A stretch of 34,604 nt of DNA from Alphaproteobacteria bacterium (lineage in GTDB: Bacteria; Pseudomonadota; Alphaproteobacteria; SHVZ01): NCBI GenBank assembly GCA_009694025.1, contig SHVZ01000033.1:1-34604 (forward strand), given 5' to 3'. Numbering within the stretch: the first letter of the stretch is position 1; the number at the start of each line of letters is the position of its first letter. The notes under the pieces were generated by a model that was not told the origin of the DNA, did no database searches, and worked only from the letters and a program-made list of their open reading frames with translations. Made by a program: the position numbers and the translations under genes. Of this stretch, positions 8,086 through 15,859 are shown one piece after another.

Positions 8086-8952
8086 GTGGTTGACATGAAG
8101 TACGTCGCACCCAGCACCATCGACGAAGCGGTCGGGGCCATCCTTGCCGCCAACGGCACCGGCCGCATCCTCGCCGGCGGCACCGACCTTCTGGTGCAGA
8201 TGCGCCTCGGCACGGCGAAGCCCGGGGTGATCGTCGATGTGAAGAACATCCCCGAGATGATGCGGATCGAGGAGACGGCCGGCGGCTTCCGCATCGGCGC
8301 CGCGGTCTCCGGCGCCATCATCGGCGAGCATCCGGCGCTGGGGAAAGCCTGGCCCGGCGTGGTCGAGGCGATCAACCTGATCGGCTCGAAGCAGATCCAG
8401 GGCCGCGCCTCGGCCGGCGGCAATCTCTGCAACGCCTCGCCCGCCGCCGACAGCGTGCCGGCGCTGGTCGCCGCCGCCGCCACCGTCACCATCCAGGGGC
8501 CGAAGGGCCGGCGCGAGATTCCGGTCGAGACGCTCCACGCCGGCCCCGGCCGCACCACGCTCCAGCCGGGCGAGATCGTCGTCGGCTTCACCCTGCCGGC
8601 CAGGCCGCTGGGCTCGGGCGATGCCTATCTGCGCCTGATCCCGCGGACGGAGATGGACATCGCCGTGGTCGGCTGCGGCGTCAGCCTGATCGTCGCCAAC
8701 GGCACCTGCACCGCCGCCCGCGTCGGCCTCGGCGCCGTCGCGCCGACCGTGCTTCTGGTCGAGGCCGCCGGCAAGGCGCTGATCGGCTCGCGCCTGGACG
8801 ACAAGGCGCTGGAGGCCGCCGCCGCCGCCTGCCGCGCCGCCTGCAAGCCGATCGACGACAAGCGCGGCACGGTCCAATATCGCACCAAGATCGCCGGAGT
8901 TCTCTTGAAGCGCGCCGCCGCCATCGCGGCCGAACGCGCCGGAGCACGCTGA
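8086..8952 (+). CDS. molybdenum hydroxylase FAD-binding subunit (CoxM/XdhB-like)
   Basis: The medium subunit of a xanthine dehydrogenase/CO dehydrogenase-family enzyme. It binds FAD and passes electrons from the 2Fe-2S clusters to the acceptor. With 288 residues it has the normal length. The FAD-binding loops AGGTDLL (about 30-36) and SAGGNLCNASPAAD (about 109-122) are both present, the second in place of the commoner TLGGNLAHA. The GTG at 8086 is chosen because GGGGGAG lies 5 nt upstream; an ATG at 8095 or at 8068 is possible. It is followed 2 nt later by the iron-sulfur subunit gene, giving the typical M-S-L operon order. Substrate is unknown. Confidence 0.92.
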   Translation: MVDMKYVAPSTIDEAVGAILAANGTGRILAGGTDLLVQMRLGTAKPGVIVDVKNIPEMMRIEETAGGFRIGAAVSGAIIGEHPALGKAWPGVVEAINLIGSKQIQGRASAGGNLCNASPAADSVPALVAAAATVTIQGPKGRREIPVETLHAGPGRTTLQPGEIVVGFTLPARPLGSGDAYLRLIPRTEMDIAVVGCGVSLIVANGTCTAARVGLGAVAPTVLLVEAAGKALIGSRLDDKALEAAAAACRAACKPIDDKRGTVQYRTKIAGVLLKRAAAIAAERAGAR

Positions 8953-8954
8953 CC

Positions 8955-9437
8955 ATGGCGAAACTGCACGTCTCCACCACCATCAACGGCGAGCCAGCCG
9001 AGTTTCTCTGCGACGTCTCGCAGACCATCCTCGACGTGCTGCGCGACCAGCTCGGCCTCACCGGCACCAAGGAAGGCTGCGGCTCGGGCGATTGCGGCGC
9101 CTGCAGCATCACCCTCGACGACCGCCTGATCTGCGGCTGCCTGATGCTGGCCGCCGAGGCCGAGGGTCGCCGCATCGAGACCATCGAGGGCATGGCCAAG
9201 GGCGATCGGCTCCACGCGCTCCAGAAGAAGTTCATCGAGTTCGCCGCTCTCCAGTGCGGCATCTGCACGCCGGGCTTCCTGGTCGCCTCCAGGGCGCTCT
9301 TGGCGCACAATCCCGATCCGAGCGAGACCGAGATACGCTACTGGCTCGCCGGCAATCTCTGCCGGTGCACGGGCTACGACAAGATCGTGCGCGCGGTGAT
9401 GGAAGTGGCCAGGGACATGAGGGAGACGACGCGATGA
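8955..9437 (+). CDS. molybdenum hydroxylase 2Fe-2S subunit (CoxS/XdhC-like)
   Basis: The small iron-sulfur subunit, 160 residues, cytoplasmic, carrying two 2Fe-2S clusters that relay electrons from the molybdenum site to FAD. The N-terminal plant-ferredoxin-type cluster uses CGSGDCGAC (Cys42, 47, 50) with Cys60 or Cys62. The C-terminal helical cluster uses CGICTPG (Cys101, 104) and CRCTGY (Cys136, 138). All expected cysteines are present, so the subunit should be functional. Its stop overlaps the start of the large subunit by 4 bases (ATGA at 9434-9437), implying translational coupling. Confidence 0.96.
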   Translation: MAKLHVSTTINGEPAEFLCDVSQTILDVLRDQLGLTGTKEGCGSGDCGACSITLDDRLICGCLMLAAEAEGRRIETIEGMAKGDRLHALQKKFIEFAALQCGICTPGFLVASRALLAHNPDPSETEIRYWLAGNLCRCTGYDKIVRAVMEVARDMRETTR

Positions 9438-11713
9438 GCAAGCAGACCTACAAGTGGATCGGCACGCGGCCCGACCGTCCCGACGGTGCCGACAAGGTGA
9501 CCGGACGCGCCCGTTTCGGCGCCGACTTCAACATGCCCGGCCAGCTGGTCGGCAAGGTGCTGCGCAGCCCGCACGCCCACGCCCGGATCAGGTCGATCGA
9601 TACCTCGGCGGCCGAGGCGCTGCCCGGCGTCAAGGCCGTGGTGACGTCCAAGGACTTCCCCGAGCAGGCGAACTTGATCGTTCCGACCGGCGAGATGCAG
9701 GTCAACCTGCGCGACGTGACGCGCAACGTCATGGCGCGCGAGAAGGTGCTCTACGAGAGCCACGCGGTCGCCGCGGTCGCCGCCACGACTGATGCCATCG
9801 CCAGCGCGGCGTTGGCCCTGATCAAGGTCGAGTACGACGTCCTGCCGCATGTGATCGATGTCACCGAGGCGATGCAGGAGGGCGCGCCGATCCTGCACGA
9901 CCACCTGATCACCGACGGCGTCGAGCCGCGGCCGACCAAGGCCTCGAACATCGCCAAGCGCATCGACAACGCCAAGGGCGATATAGACGCCGGGTTCGCC
10001 GAGGCCGAGGTGGTGATCGAGCGCAGCTATACGACTCAGCCGGTGCATCAGGGCTATATCGAGCCGCATGCGACGCTGGCGAGCGCCAGCGAGGACGGCC
10101 AGATCCAACTCTGGTCGACGACGCAGGGGCACTTCCAGGTGCGCGGCTTCTGCAGCCGCCTGCTCAACATCGAGCTCTCGCAGATCCGCGTCACGCCGAC
10201 CGAGATCGGCGGCGGCTTCGGTGGCAAGACGGTGGTCTATCTCGAGCCGCTGGCGGTGCGGCTGTCGCAGAAATCCGGCAAGCCGGTGAAGATGGTGATG
10301 AGCCGCGACGAGGTCTTCCGCGCCTCGGGCCCGGCGCCCGGCGCCACCGTCCGCGTCAAGATCGGCGCCAAGCGCGACGGCCGCATCGTCGCGGCCGACT
10401 GCACGATCGCGATGCAGGCCGGCGCCTTTCCCGGCTCGCCGATCGGCCCGGCGTGCTGGACCAGCTTCGCCTGCTACGACATCGCCAACGTAAGGGTGGT
10501 CGGCTACGACGTGGTGAGCAACCGCCCGAAGGTCGCCGCCTACCGTGCGCCGGGCGCGCCGATCTCGGCCTGGGGCGTGGAATCCACCCTCGATATCCTG
10601 GCCCAGGAACTGCGGATGGATCCGATCGACTTGCGGCTGAAGAACGCCGCCAAGAAGGGCACCAAGACCAGCTACGGCCCGACCTTCGACACGATCGGCT
10701 TCGTCGAGACCCTCGAAGCCGCCAAGAGCTCGGCGCACTACCGGAGCAAGGTGAAGCCCGGCATGGCGCGCGGCGTGGCGGCCGGCTTCTGGTTCAACGT
10801 CGGCGCCGATTCGAGCGCCGCCGCGCACGTCGCCGAGGACGGCACGGTCACGATCATCTCCGGCAACCCCGACATCGGCGGCTCGCGCGCCTCGCTCGCC
10901 CTGATGGCGGCCGAGGAGCTGGGCATCGACTACGACAAGGTGCGGCCGGTGATCGCCGATACCAGCTCGATCGGCTTCAACTTCGTCACCGGCGGCAGCC
11001 GCGTCACCTTCGCGACCGGCCTCGCCGTGGTCAATTCGGTGCGCGATATGGTGCGCGAGCTCAAGGGGCGCGCCGCCAAGACCTGGGGCGTCGACGTGGA
11101 AGGGGTGATCTGGGAGAACGGCCAGGCCAAGCCCGCCGGCAGCAATGTCGGCGTGTTCGAGCCTCTGACGCTGGCCCAGCTCGCGGCGACGGCCGGCAAG
11201 ACCGGCGGCCCGATCAACGGCCATGCCCAGCTGAACGTGCAGGGGGCCGGCCCCGGCTTCGGCGTGCACATCGTCGACCTCGCGGTCGACCAAGAAACCG
11301 CGATCGTCACCATCGACCGCTACACCGCGGTCCAGGATGTCGGCACCGCAATCCATCCGAGCTATGTCGAAGGCCAGCTGCAGGGCGGCGCCGTGCAGGG
11401 CATCGGCTGGGCGCTGAACGAGGAATACATCTACAACGCCAAGGGCAAGCTGGAAAACGCCGGCTTCCTCGACTACCGCATTCCGGTGGCATCCGACCTG
11501 CCGATGATCGAGACCATCCTGGTCGAGGTCCCCAATCCCACCCATCCCTATGGCGTGCGTGGCGTCGGCGAGGTGCCGATCGTCCCACCGCTCGCCACCA
11601 TGGGCAACGCCATCGCGCGCGCCACCGGCGTGCGCATGACCGACCTGCCGATGTCGCCGCCGCGCCTGTCCGCGGCGCTCGATGCCGCGATGCCGAGAGC
11701 GGCGGCGGAATAG
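9434..11713 (+). CDS. molybdenum hydroxylase large subunit (CoxL/XdhA-like)
   Basis: The catalytic subunit binding the molybdopterin cofactor, 759 residues, which hydroxylates a substrate using water as oxygen source. The start ATG overlaps the preceding stop. GGGFGGK (residues 259-265) is the conserved cofactor-binding glycine loop. The catalytic glutamate is expected in RGVGEVPIVPP, at residue 713. The active-site loop reads AYRAPGAP (369-376), not the AYRCSFR of true aerobic CO dehydrogenase nor the AYRGAGR of the common CoxL-like form II, so CO oxidation is ruled out and the substrate is some other aldehyde, N-heterocycle or aromatic compound. No XdhC/CoxF-type maturation gene follows in the window. 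The gene is immediately followed by recombinase and permease relics. Confidence 0.95.
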   Translation: MSKQTYKWIGTRPDRPDGADKVTGRARFGADFNMPGQLVGKVLRSPHAHARIRSIDTSAAEALPGVKAVVTSKDFPEQANLIVPTGEMQVNLRDVTRNVMAREKVLYESHAVAAVAATTDAIASAALALIKVEYDVLPHVIDVTEAMQEGAPILHDHLITDGVEPRPTKASNIAKRIDNAKGDIDAGFAEAEVVIERSYTTQPVHQGYIEPHATLASASEDGQIQLWSTTQGHFQVRGFCSRLLNIELSQIRVTPTEIGGGFGGKTVVYLEPLAVRLSQKSGKPVKMVMSRDEVFRASGPAPGATVRVKIGAKRDGRIVAADCTIAMQAGAFPGSPIGPACWTSFACYDIANVRVVGYDVVSNRPKVAAYRAPGAPISAWGVESTLDILAQELRMDPIDLRLKNAAKKGTKTSYGPTFDTIGFVETLEAAKSSAHYRSKVKPGMARGVAAGFWFNVGADSSAAAHVAEDGTVTIISGNPDIGGSRASLALMAAEELGIDYDKVRPVIADTSSIGFNFVTGGSRVTFATGLAVVNSVRDMVRELKGRAAKTWGVDVEGVIWENGQAKPAGSNVGVFEPLTLAQLAATAGKTGGPINGHAQLNVQGAGPGFGVHIVDLAVDQETAIVTIDRYTAVQDVGTAIHPSYVEGQLQGGAVQGIGWALNEEYIYNAKGKLENAGFLDYRIPVASDLPMIETILVEVPNPTHPYGVRGVGEVPIVPPLATMGNAIARATGVRMTDLPMSPPRLSAALDAAMPRAAAE

Positions 11714-11717
11714 TCGA

Positions 11718-11804
11718 TCTCCACTGGCGCCGGAGCTCGTCGAGGCGATCCTCGATGGGCGGCAGCCGGTGGGGAGGACGCTGGTGGGATTGGTGCGGCC
11801 GGTG
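11718..11804 (+). pseudogene. serine recombinase C-terminal fragment (relic)
   Basis: In the frame starting ATG at 11682, residues after the Mo-hydroxylase stop read SPLAPELVEAILDGRQPVG and then RTLVGLVRPV. The pattern LAP-(E/D)-(L/I)-V-x-AILDGRQP is, from memory, the recurrent C-terminal motif of large serine recombinases and related phage/plasmid integrases of alphaproteobacteria. Only about 29 codons remain and the frame then runs into the permease relic. It is read here as debris of a mobile element left at the operon's 3' border. Recognition is by motif only. Confidence 0.55.
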
Positions 11805-11820
11805 TGTCGAAGAGCCTGGT

Positions 11821-11995
11821 GGAGGCGGCCTCGAGCTTCCTCGGCATGGGGCCGCCGCCGCCGACCCCGACCTGGGGCAACATCATCTCCGACGGGCGCG
11901 ACTACCTGAGAGAGGCCGCCTGAATCTGCCTCTATCCCGGTCTCGCCGTATCAGTCACCGTGTTCGCCGTGCGGATAAAGGCGATCTTGGGCTGA
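11821..11995 (+). pseudogene. truncated DppC-type permease 3' end (relic)
   Basis: Bases 11821-11966 align to 3449-3594 of the intact permease gene with about 7 mismatches in 146. After a 43-bp net deletion, 11971-11995 align to the gene's last 25 bases, including the stop. In frame it still reads SFLGMGPPPPTPTWG, but the Trp codon after EAA is TGA at 11931-11933, a nonsense change. At about 95% identity this copy is closer to its intact parent than the MFS tail is (about 91%). It cannot encode a functional permease. Confidence 0.9.
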
Positions 11996-12001
11996 TCGGG
12001 T

Positions 12002-12943
12002 TCAGAATCCGACCTTGTCGCCGCCCTTGAGCTTAAGGATCTGGCGGGCCTCGTCCGGCGTCGCGATCTCCAGCGACAGGGTCTCCAGCACGTGCCGGAT
12101 CTTCTTCACCTGGTCGGCGTTGCTCTTCGCCAGCTCGCCCTTGCCGACATAGATGCTGTCCTCGAGGCCGACGCGGACGTTGCCGCCCATCATCGCCCCC
12201 ATGGTGCAGAGCGACATCTGGTGGCGGCCGGCGGCGAGGATCGACCACTGATAGTCCGGCCCGAACAGCCGGTCGGCGGTCCGCCGCATGTGCTGCAGGT
12301 CCTCCGGATGCGGACCGATGCCGCCCAGGATGCCGAAGATCGTCTGCACGAACAGCGGCGGCTTGATCAGCCCGCGGTCGAGGAAATGCGCCAGCGTGTA
12401 GAGGTGCCCGACGTCGTAGCACTCGCATTCGAAGCGCACACCGTGGGCCTCGCCCAACTCTTTGAGAAAGCGCTCGATCTGGCCGAAGGTGTTGCTGACG
12501 ATCGAGTCCTTGGTCTTCTCCAGGTACGGCTTCTCCCACGGATGCTTCCAGTCCTTGATCTTGTCGACGATCTGGAAGAGGCCGAAATTCATCGACCCCA
12601 TGTTGAGCGAGCAGACCTCCGGCTTGGCCCGGAGCGGGGCCGCCAGCCGGTCCTCGATCGACATGCCGAGACTGCCTCCGGTGGTGATGTTGACCACCAC
12701 GTTCGATGCCTGCTTGATCCTGGGCAGGAACTGCATGAAGACGTTGGGATCGGGCGTCGGGCTGCCGTCCGGGTTGCGGGCATGCAGGTGGACGATGGCG
12801 GCGCCGGCCTCGGCGGCGGCGATCGAGTCCGCCGCGATCTGATCGGGGGTGATCGGGAGGTACGGCGTCATCGTCGGGGTGTGGATGGAGCCGGTGACGG
12901 CGCAGGTGATGATGACCTTGCGGCCGGCGGGCTTGGTGCTCAT
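12002..12943 (-). CDS. beta-keto acid cleavage enzyme (BKACE, formerly DUF849)
   Basis: A cytoplasmic zinc enzyme of the BKACE/3-keto-5-aminohexanoate cleavage family, 313 residues. Members condense a beta-keto acid with acetyl-CoA and cleave it to a CoA thioester plus a new short acid. VHLHARNPDG gives His52 and His54, and VGLEDS gives Glu261, matching the His-x-His plus Glu zinc site known in Kce. TTGGSLGMS (about 88-94) matches the substrate-binding loop. GGAG lies about 8 nt upstream of the ATG. It is transcribed away from the aminotransferase gene across a 129-bp spacer and points toward the permease relic, ending 7 bp from it. Known family substrates include 3-keto-5-aminohexanoate, dehydrocarnitine and beta-ketoglutarate; which applies is unknown. 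Confidence 0.93.
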   Translation of the reverse strand: MSTKPAGRKVIITCAVTGSIHTPTMTPYLPITPDQIAADSIAAAEAGAAIVHLHARNPDGSPTPDPNVFMQFLPRIKQASNVVVNITTGGSLGMSIEDRLAAPLRAKPEVCSLNMGSMNFGLFQIVDKIKDWKHPWEKPYLEKTKDSIVSNTFGQIERFLKELGEAHGVRFECECYDVGHLYTLAHFLDRGLIKPPLFVQTIFGILGGIGPHPEDLQHMRRTADRLFGPDYQWSILAAGRHQMSLCTMGAMMGGNVRVGLEDSIYVGKGELAKSNADQVKKIRHVLETLSLEIATPDEARQILKLKGGDKVGF

Positions 12944-13072
12944 CTAAGGGCTCCATCGTCTCGCAAAGGGGGCGGAAGCCGTACAGGCTAGATGCTTTTT
13001 GGCTTGCCCGTCCAACCTTCATCGCTACCCTGCGAAATACACCCCGCCGAGCCATCTGATCGGAGAGCCGTC
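12944..13072. promoter_or_regulatory. divergent promoter region between BKACE and aminotransferase genes
   Basis: This 129-bp spacer must hold the start signals of both divergent genes. A Shine-Dalgarno CGGAGAG at 13061-13067 serves the right gene. No clear -35/-10 pair or perfect operator palindrome was seen. The shared spacer suggests coordinated control. Confidence 0.4.
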
Positions 13073-14389
13073 ATGACCGCCGCCCGCTCCATCAACACGG
13101 ATGTCGCCGAGGCCCTCGAGGAGGCGAAGGCGAACTACGCCAAGGTCAACCCGGCGAGCCGGGCGACCCATCAGAAGGCGTTGCCGAGCCTGCCTGGCGG
13201 CAACACCCGAACCGGCATCTTCTTCGATCCATTCCCGATCGCCTGGGTCCGCGGCGAGGGCGCGCGGCTCTGGGACGCCGACGGCCACGACTACATCGAC
13301 TTCATCTCCGAGGCGACGGCCGGCATCTATGGCCACAGCCACCCCGAGATCCGCAAGGCGATCGAGCAGCGGATGGACCTCGGCTGGAACCTCGGCGGCC
13401 ATACCGCCCTCGAAGGCGAGCTAGCCTCGATCCTGATCGACCGCTTCCCCTCGATCGAACGGGTCCGCTTCGTCAACTCCGGCACCGAAGCCAACATGTT
13501 CAACGTCCAGGTCGCCCGGGTGGCGACCGGCCGGCCGGCGGTGATGGGATTCAACGGCTGCTACCACGGCGGCTTCCTCACCTTCACCGCCGCGACCAAT
13601 CCGCTGAACGTGCCGTTCGAGACGGTGGTCGGGACCTACAACGACGTCGAGGGATCTGCGGCGCTGATCGACCGGCATGCCGACCGGATCGCCGCCGTCA
13701 TCCTCGAGCCGATGATGGGCGGTGGCGGCTGCATCTCGGCGACCCTCGAGTTCCTGAAGATGCTGCGCGAGCGCACCAAGAAGCACGGCATCGTCATGAT
13801 CCTCGACGAGGTCATGACCTCGCGCCTGTCGCCGGGCGGCCTCCAGGCGGTCACCGGCGTCATCCCCGACCTCACCTCCCTTGGCAAGTACATCGGCGGC
13901 GGCCTCCCGGCCGGGGCCTTCGGCGGCCGGGCCGACATCCTCGACCGCTTCGATCCGAGGAAGTCGGACGCGCTGCCGCATTCGGGCACCTACAACAACA
14001 ACGTGATGACCCTGGCGGCCGGCATCGCCGGCCTCGGCAAGGTCTATACCAAGGAAGCGGCGGTGACGCTGAATGCCCGCGGCGACGGGCTCCGCAAGCG
14101 CCTGAACGCGGTCGCCGACCGGGCCGGCGTCGCCATGCAGTTCCTCGGCATCGGCTCGATGCTGTGCGTGCACATGCAGCGGGGCGAGATCCGCAACCCC
14201 CAGGACGCCGCCAAGGGCGACGCCAAGCTCCGCGAGCTGTTCTTCTTCGACCTCCTCGAGCACGGCGTCCACGTCATGCCGAAGCGTGGCCTGGTGGCGC
14301 TGTCGCTGCCGCTGACCGACGCCGACTTCGACACGCTGGTCGCCGCGGTCGAGGAGTTCGTCTCGGCCCGGCGGTCGCTGTTCAAATGA
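13073..14389 (+). CDS. class III PLP-dependent aminotransferase (GSAM-like)
   Basis: A pyridoxal-phosphate enzyme of fold type I, 438 residues, related to glutamate-1-semialdehyde aminomutase and omega-transaminases. CGGAGAG just upstream supports the ATG at 13073 over an earlier in-frame ATG at 12992. Key features in order: GNTRTG and DADGHDYIDF near the N-terminus, FVNSGTEAN (phosphate-binding), YHGG, LDEVMTSR with the cofactor-nitrogen Asp, and the Schiff-base Lys272 in TSLGKYIGGGLPAGAFGG. A housekeeping HemL role is unlikely given the catabolic setting and divergence from a BKACE gene; transamination of an amino acid or beta-amino acid to supply a keto acid is more plausible (inference). 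The Rieske oxygenase gene follows 35 nt later, so the two are probably cotranscribed. Confidence 0.92.
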   Translation: MTAARSINTDVAEALEEAKANYAKVNPASRATHQKALPSLPGGNTRTGIFFDPFPIAWVRGEGARLWDADGHDYIDFISEATAGIYGHSHPEIRKAIEQRMDLGWNLGGHTALEGELASILIDRFPSIERVRFVNSGTEANMFNVQVARVATGRPAVMGFNGCYHGGFLTFTAATNPLNVPFETVVGTYNDVEGSAALIDRHADRIAAVILEPMMGGGGCISATLEFLKMLRERTKKHGIVMILDEVMTSRLSPGGLQAVTGVIPDLTSLGKYIGGGLPAGAFGGRADILDRFDPRKSDALPHSGTYNNNVMTLAAGIAGLGKVYTKEAAVTLNARGDGLRKRLNAVADRAGVAMQFLGIGSMLCVHMQRGEIRNPQDAAKGDAKLRELFFFDLLEHGVHVMPKRGLVALSLPLTDADFDTLVAAVEEFVSARRSLFK

Positions 14390-14424
14390 ACGACGTGCGG
14401 CCGGTTGGGCTATGATGGGGTGAG

Positions 14425-15687
14425 ATGACTCTCGGGACGGCAGGGATGGCGATCGAGCGGGTCCTGACCTCGGAGGCGCTGGAGAGGCTGCGCCGGCCGA
14501 TCGGCCGGGCTCGCGGATTGCCGCGAGAGGCGTTCACCAGCGAGGAGGTCTATGCCGCGGAGATGAGCCGGATATTCGGTCGCGGCTGGATTGCCGCCGG
14601 CGCCGCGACCGATGAGCTGGCTCAGCCGGGGAAGGTGATCCCCCTGGTCCTCGCCGGCCGGCCGATCGTGCTCACCTCAAACGAGCAAGGCCGCATCCAG
14701 GCCTTCCACAACGTCTGCCGCCACCGCGGCGTCCAGGTCGTGACCAAGGCGTGCAGCGGCCAGAAGGTGCTGCGCTGCCCCTACCATTCCTGGGCCTACG
14801 ACCTCGACGGCCGGCTGCGTTCGACCCCCCATGTCGGCGGCCCCGGCAAGCACAGTCACCCAGACATCAAGAAGGCGGAGATCGGCCTCGTGCCAATCCG
14901 CTGCGAAAGCTGGGCCAACCTGGTCTTCGTCAATTTCGACGAGGCCGGCCCGGACCTGCTTACCTACCTCGCGCCGCTGCGCGAGCGCTGGAAGGCCTAC
15001 GACTTCACCCGCCTGCGCCTCGGCGGCACGGCCACCTTCGAGCTCAAGGCCAACTGGAAGCTCGCGGTCGAGAATTTCTCCGAGGCCTATCACCTGCCCT
15101 GGGTCCATGCCGGCCTGAACAGCTATTCGCCGATGGAGGATCATGATTGCTTCTTCATTCCCGGTTTCTGCCAGGGGCAGTTGAGCCGGAACTACGCCGC
15201 CGCCCCGGTCGACGGCCGGACGATGCCGCGCTTTGCCGGCATGACAGCCGAGCAGGAGACATTGGCCGAGTACCCGGTGGTGTTTCCGAATCTGATGCTG
15301 GGCGTGCATGCCGACCACTTTTTCGCGCTGACCGCCTTTCCGGTGGCCCCCGATCGCACCTACGAGCGCTTCGACGTCTTTGTCATCGGTGGCGAGGCGA
15401 TGACGCCCGCCTATGCCGCCAACCGCGCGGCGACGGTCGAGCGTTGGCGCGCGATCAACGTCGAGGACATCGACGTGGTCGAGCGCATGCAGGTCGGCCG
15501 GACCTCGCCGGCGATGGACGGCGGCCGCTTCGCGCCGGGGCAGGACGACTGCGTGCATGCCTTCGACCTGCAATGGGTGGACGCGATACTTGGGGGTGGG
15601 GGGAGGTCGGTTCGGGCAGCGGATCAAAACCGCGGGCCCTCGCTTGGTGGCGTGACGCCACGAGTAAGACCACGGTCCCTCGCTTAG
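14425..15687 (+). CDS. Rieske non-heme iron oxygenase, large subunit
   Basis: A Rieske-type oxygenase alpha subunit of 420 residues, which uses O2 and electrons from a reductase to hydroxylate or N/O-demethylate its substrate. The Rieske cluster is C98-R-H100 and C118-P-Y-H121. The mononuclear iron ligands are His223 and His228 in ENFSEAYHLPWVH, with Asp348 or 350 in EDIDVVERMQ. Length and motif spacing fit the GbcA/stachydrine-demethylase branch as well as several aromatic oxygenases, so demethylation of a quaternary amine is possible but unproven. No ferredoxin or reductase gene is adjacent. The domain ends near residue 387; the last 33 residues are low-complexity and read into a short repeat, so the natural C-terminus may have been altered. 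A second ATG at 14446 is an alternative start. Confidence 0.92.
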   Translation: MTLGTAGMAIERVLTSEALERLRRPIGRARGLPREAFTSEEVYAAEMSRIFGRGWIAAGAATDELAQPGKVIPLVLAGRPIVLTSNEQGRIQAFHNVCRHRGVQVVTKACSGQKVLRCPYHSWAYDLDGRLRSTPHVGGPGKHSHPDIKKAEIGLVPIRCESWANLVFVNFDEAGPDLLTYLAPLRERWKAYDFTRLRLGGTATFELKANWKLAVENFSEAYHLPWVHAGLNSYSPMEDHDCFFIPGFCQGQLSRNYAAAPVDGRTMPRFAGMTAEQETLAEYPVVFPNLMLGVHADHFFALTAFPVAPDRTYERFDVFVIGGEAMTPAYAANRAATVERWRAINVEDIDVVERMQVGRTSPAMDGGRFAPGQDDCVHAFDLQWVDAILGGGGRSVRAADQNRGPSLGGVTPRVRPRSLA

Positions 15688-15690
15688 TGG
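15631..15690 (+). repeat. short direct repeat with central palindrome at Rieske gene end
   Basis: Bases 15631-15650 and 15671-15690 match at 17 of 20 positions (core TCCCTCGCTTAGTGG-like) and are spaced exactly 40 bp apart. Between them GTGGCGT-G-ACGCCAC at 15647-15661 is a perfect 7-bp inverted repeat. The unit spans the Rieske stop codon at 15685-15687 and follows a G-rich stretch (about 15592-15606). It resembles a small intergenic repeat element. Confidence 0.5.
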
Positions 15691-15810
15691 TCCGTCGCTC
15701 CCGGTACGATCGCTGAAGAAGCGATCGACCTGCCGCGCCGTCCCGCTCGGGTTTTACTCGTGCGGGGGCCGAGCGAAGCGAACGGCCCAGAGACATCGCG
15801 ATCCGCAGGT

Positions 15811-15838
15811 CGATGCGTCGCGTCTTCGCGATGCATCG
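15811..15838 (+). terminator. 12-bp hairpin between convergent genes
   Basis: CGATGCGTCGCG (15811-15822) and CGCGATGCATCG (15827-15838) pair over 12 bp around a TCTT loop; the only irregular pair is a G-U wobble in forward-strand RNA. It lies between the convergent Rieske and DMGDH-like genes, where a terminator is expected. There is no T-run, so a Rho-independent role is uncertain; it may act as an RNA 3'-end stabiliser. Confidence 0.4.
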
Positions 15839-15859
15839 TACCGGAAAGGATCGCGGCCG

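Noticed and set aside
9374..11545. 723-codon reverse-strand open frame opposite the Mo-hydroxylase large subunit
   Set aside because: It is antisense to a gene with all expected motifs, is rich in Arg/Asp/His/Gly as expected from reversed GC-rich codons, and matches no family.
8086..11713. Aerobic carbon monoxide dehydrogenase
   Set aside because: The large subunit lacks the AYRCSFR active-site loop that defines true CO dehydrogenases; only the general fold and cofactor motifs match.
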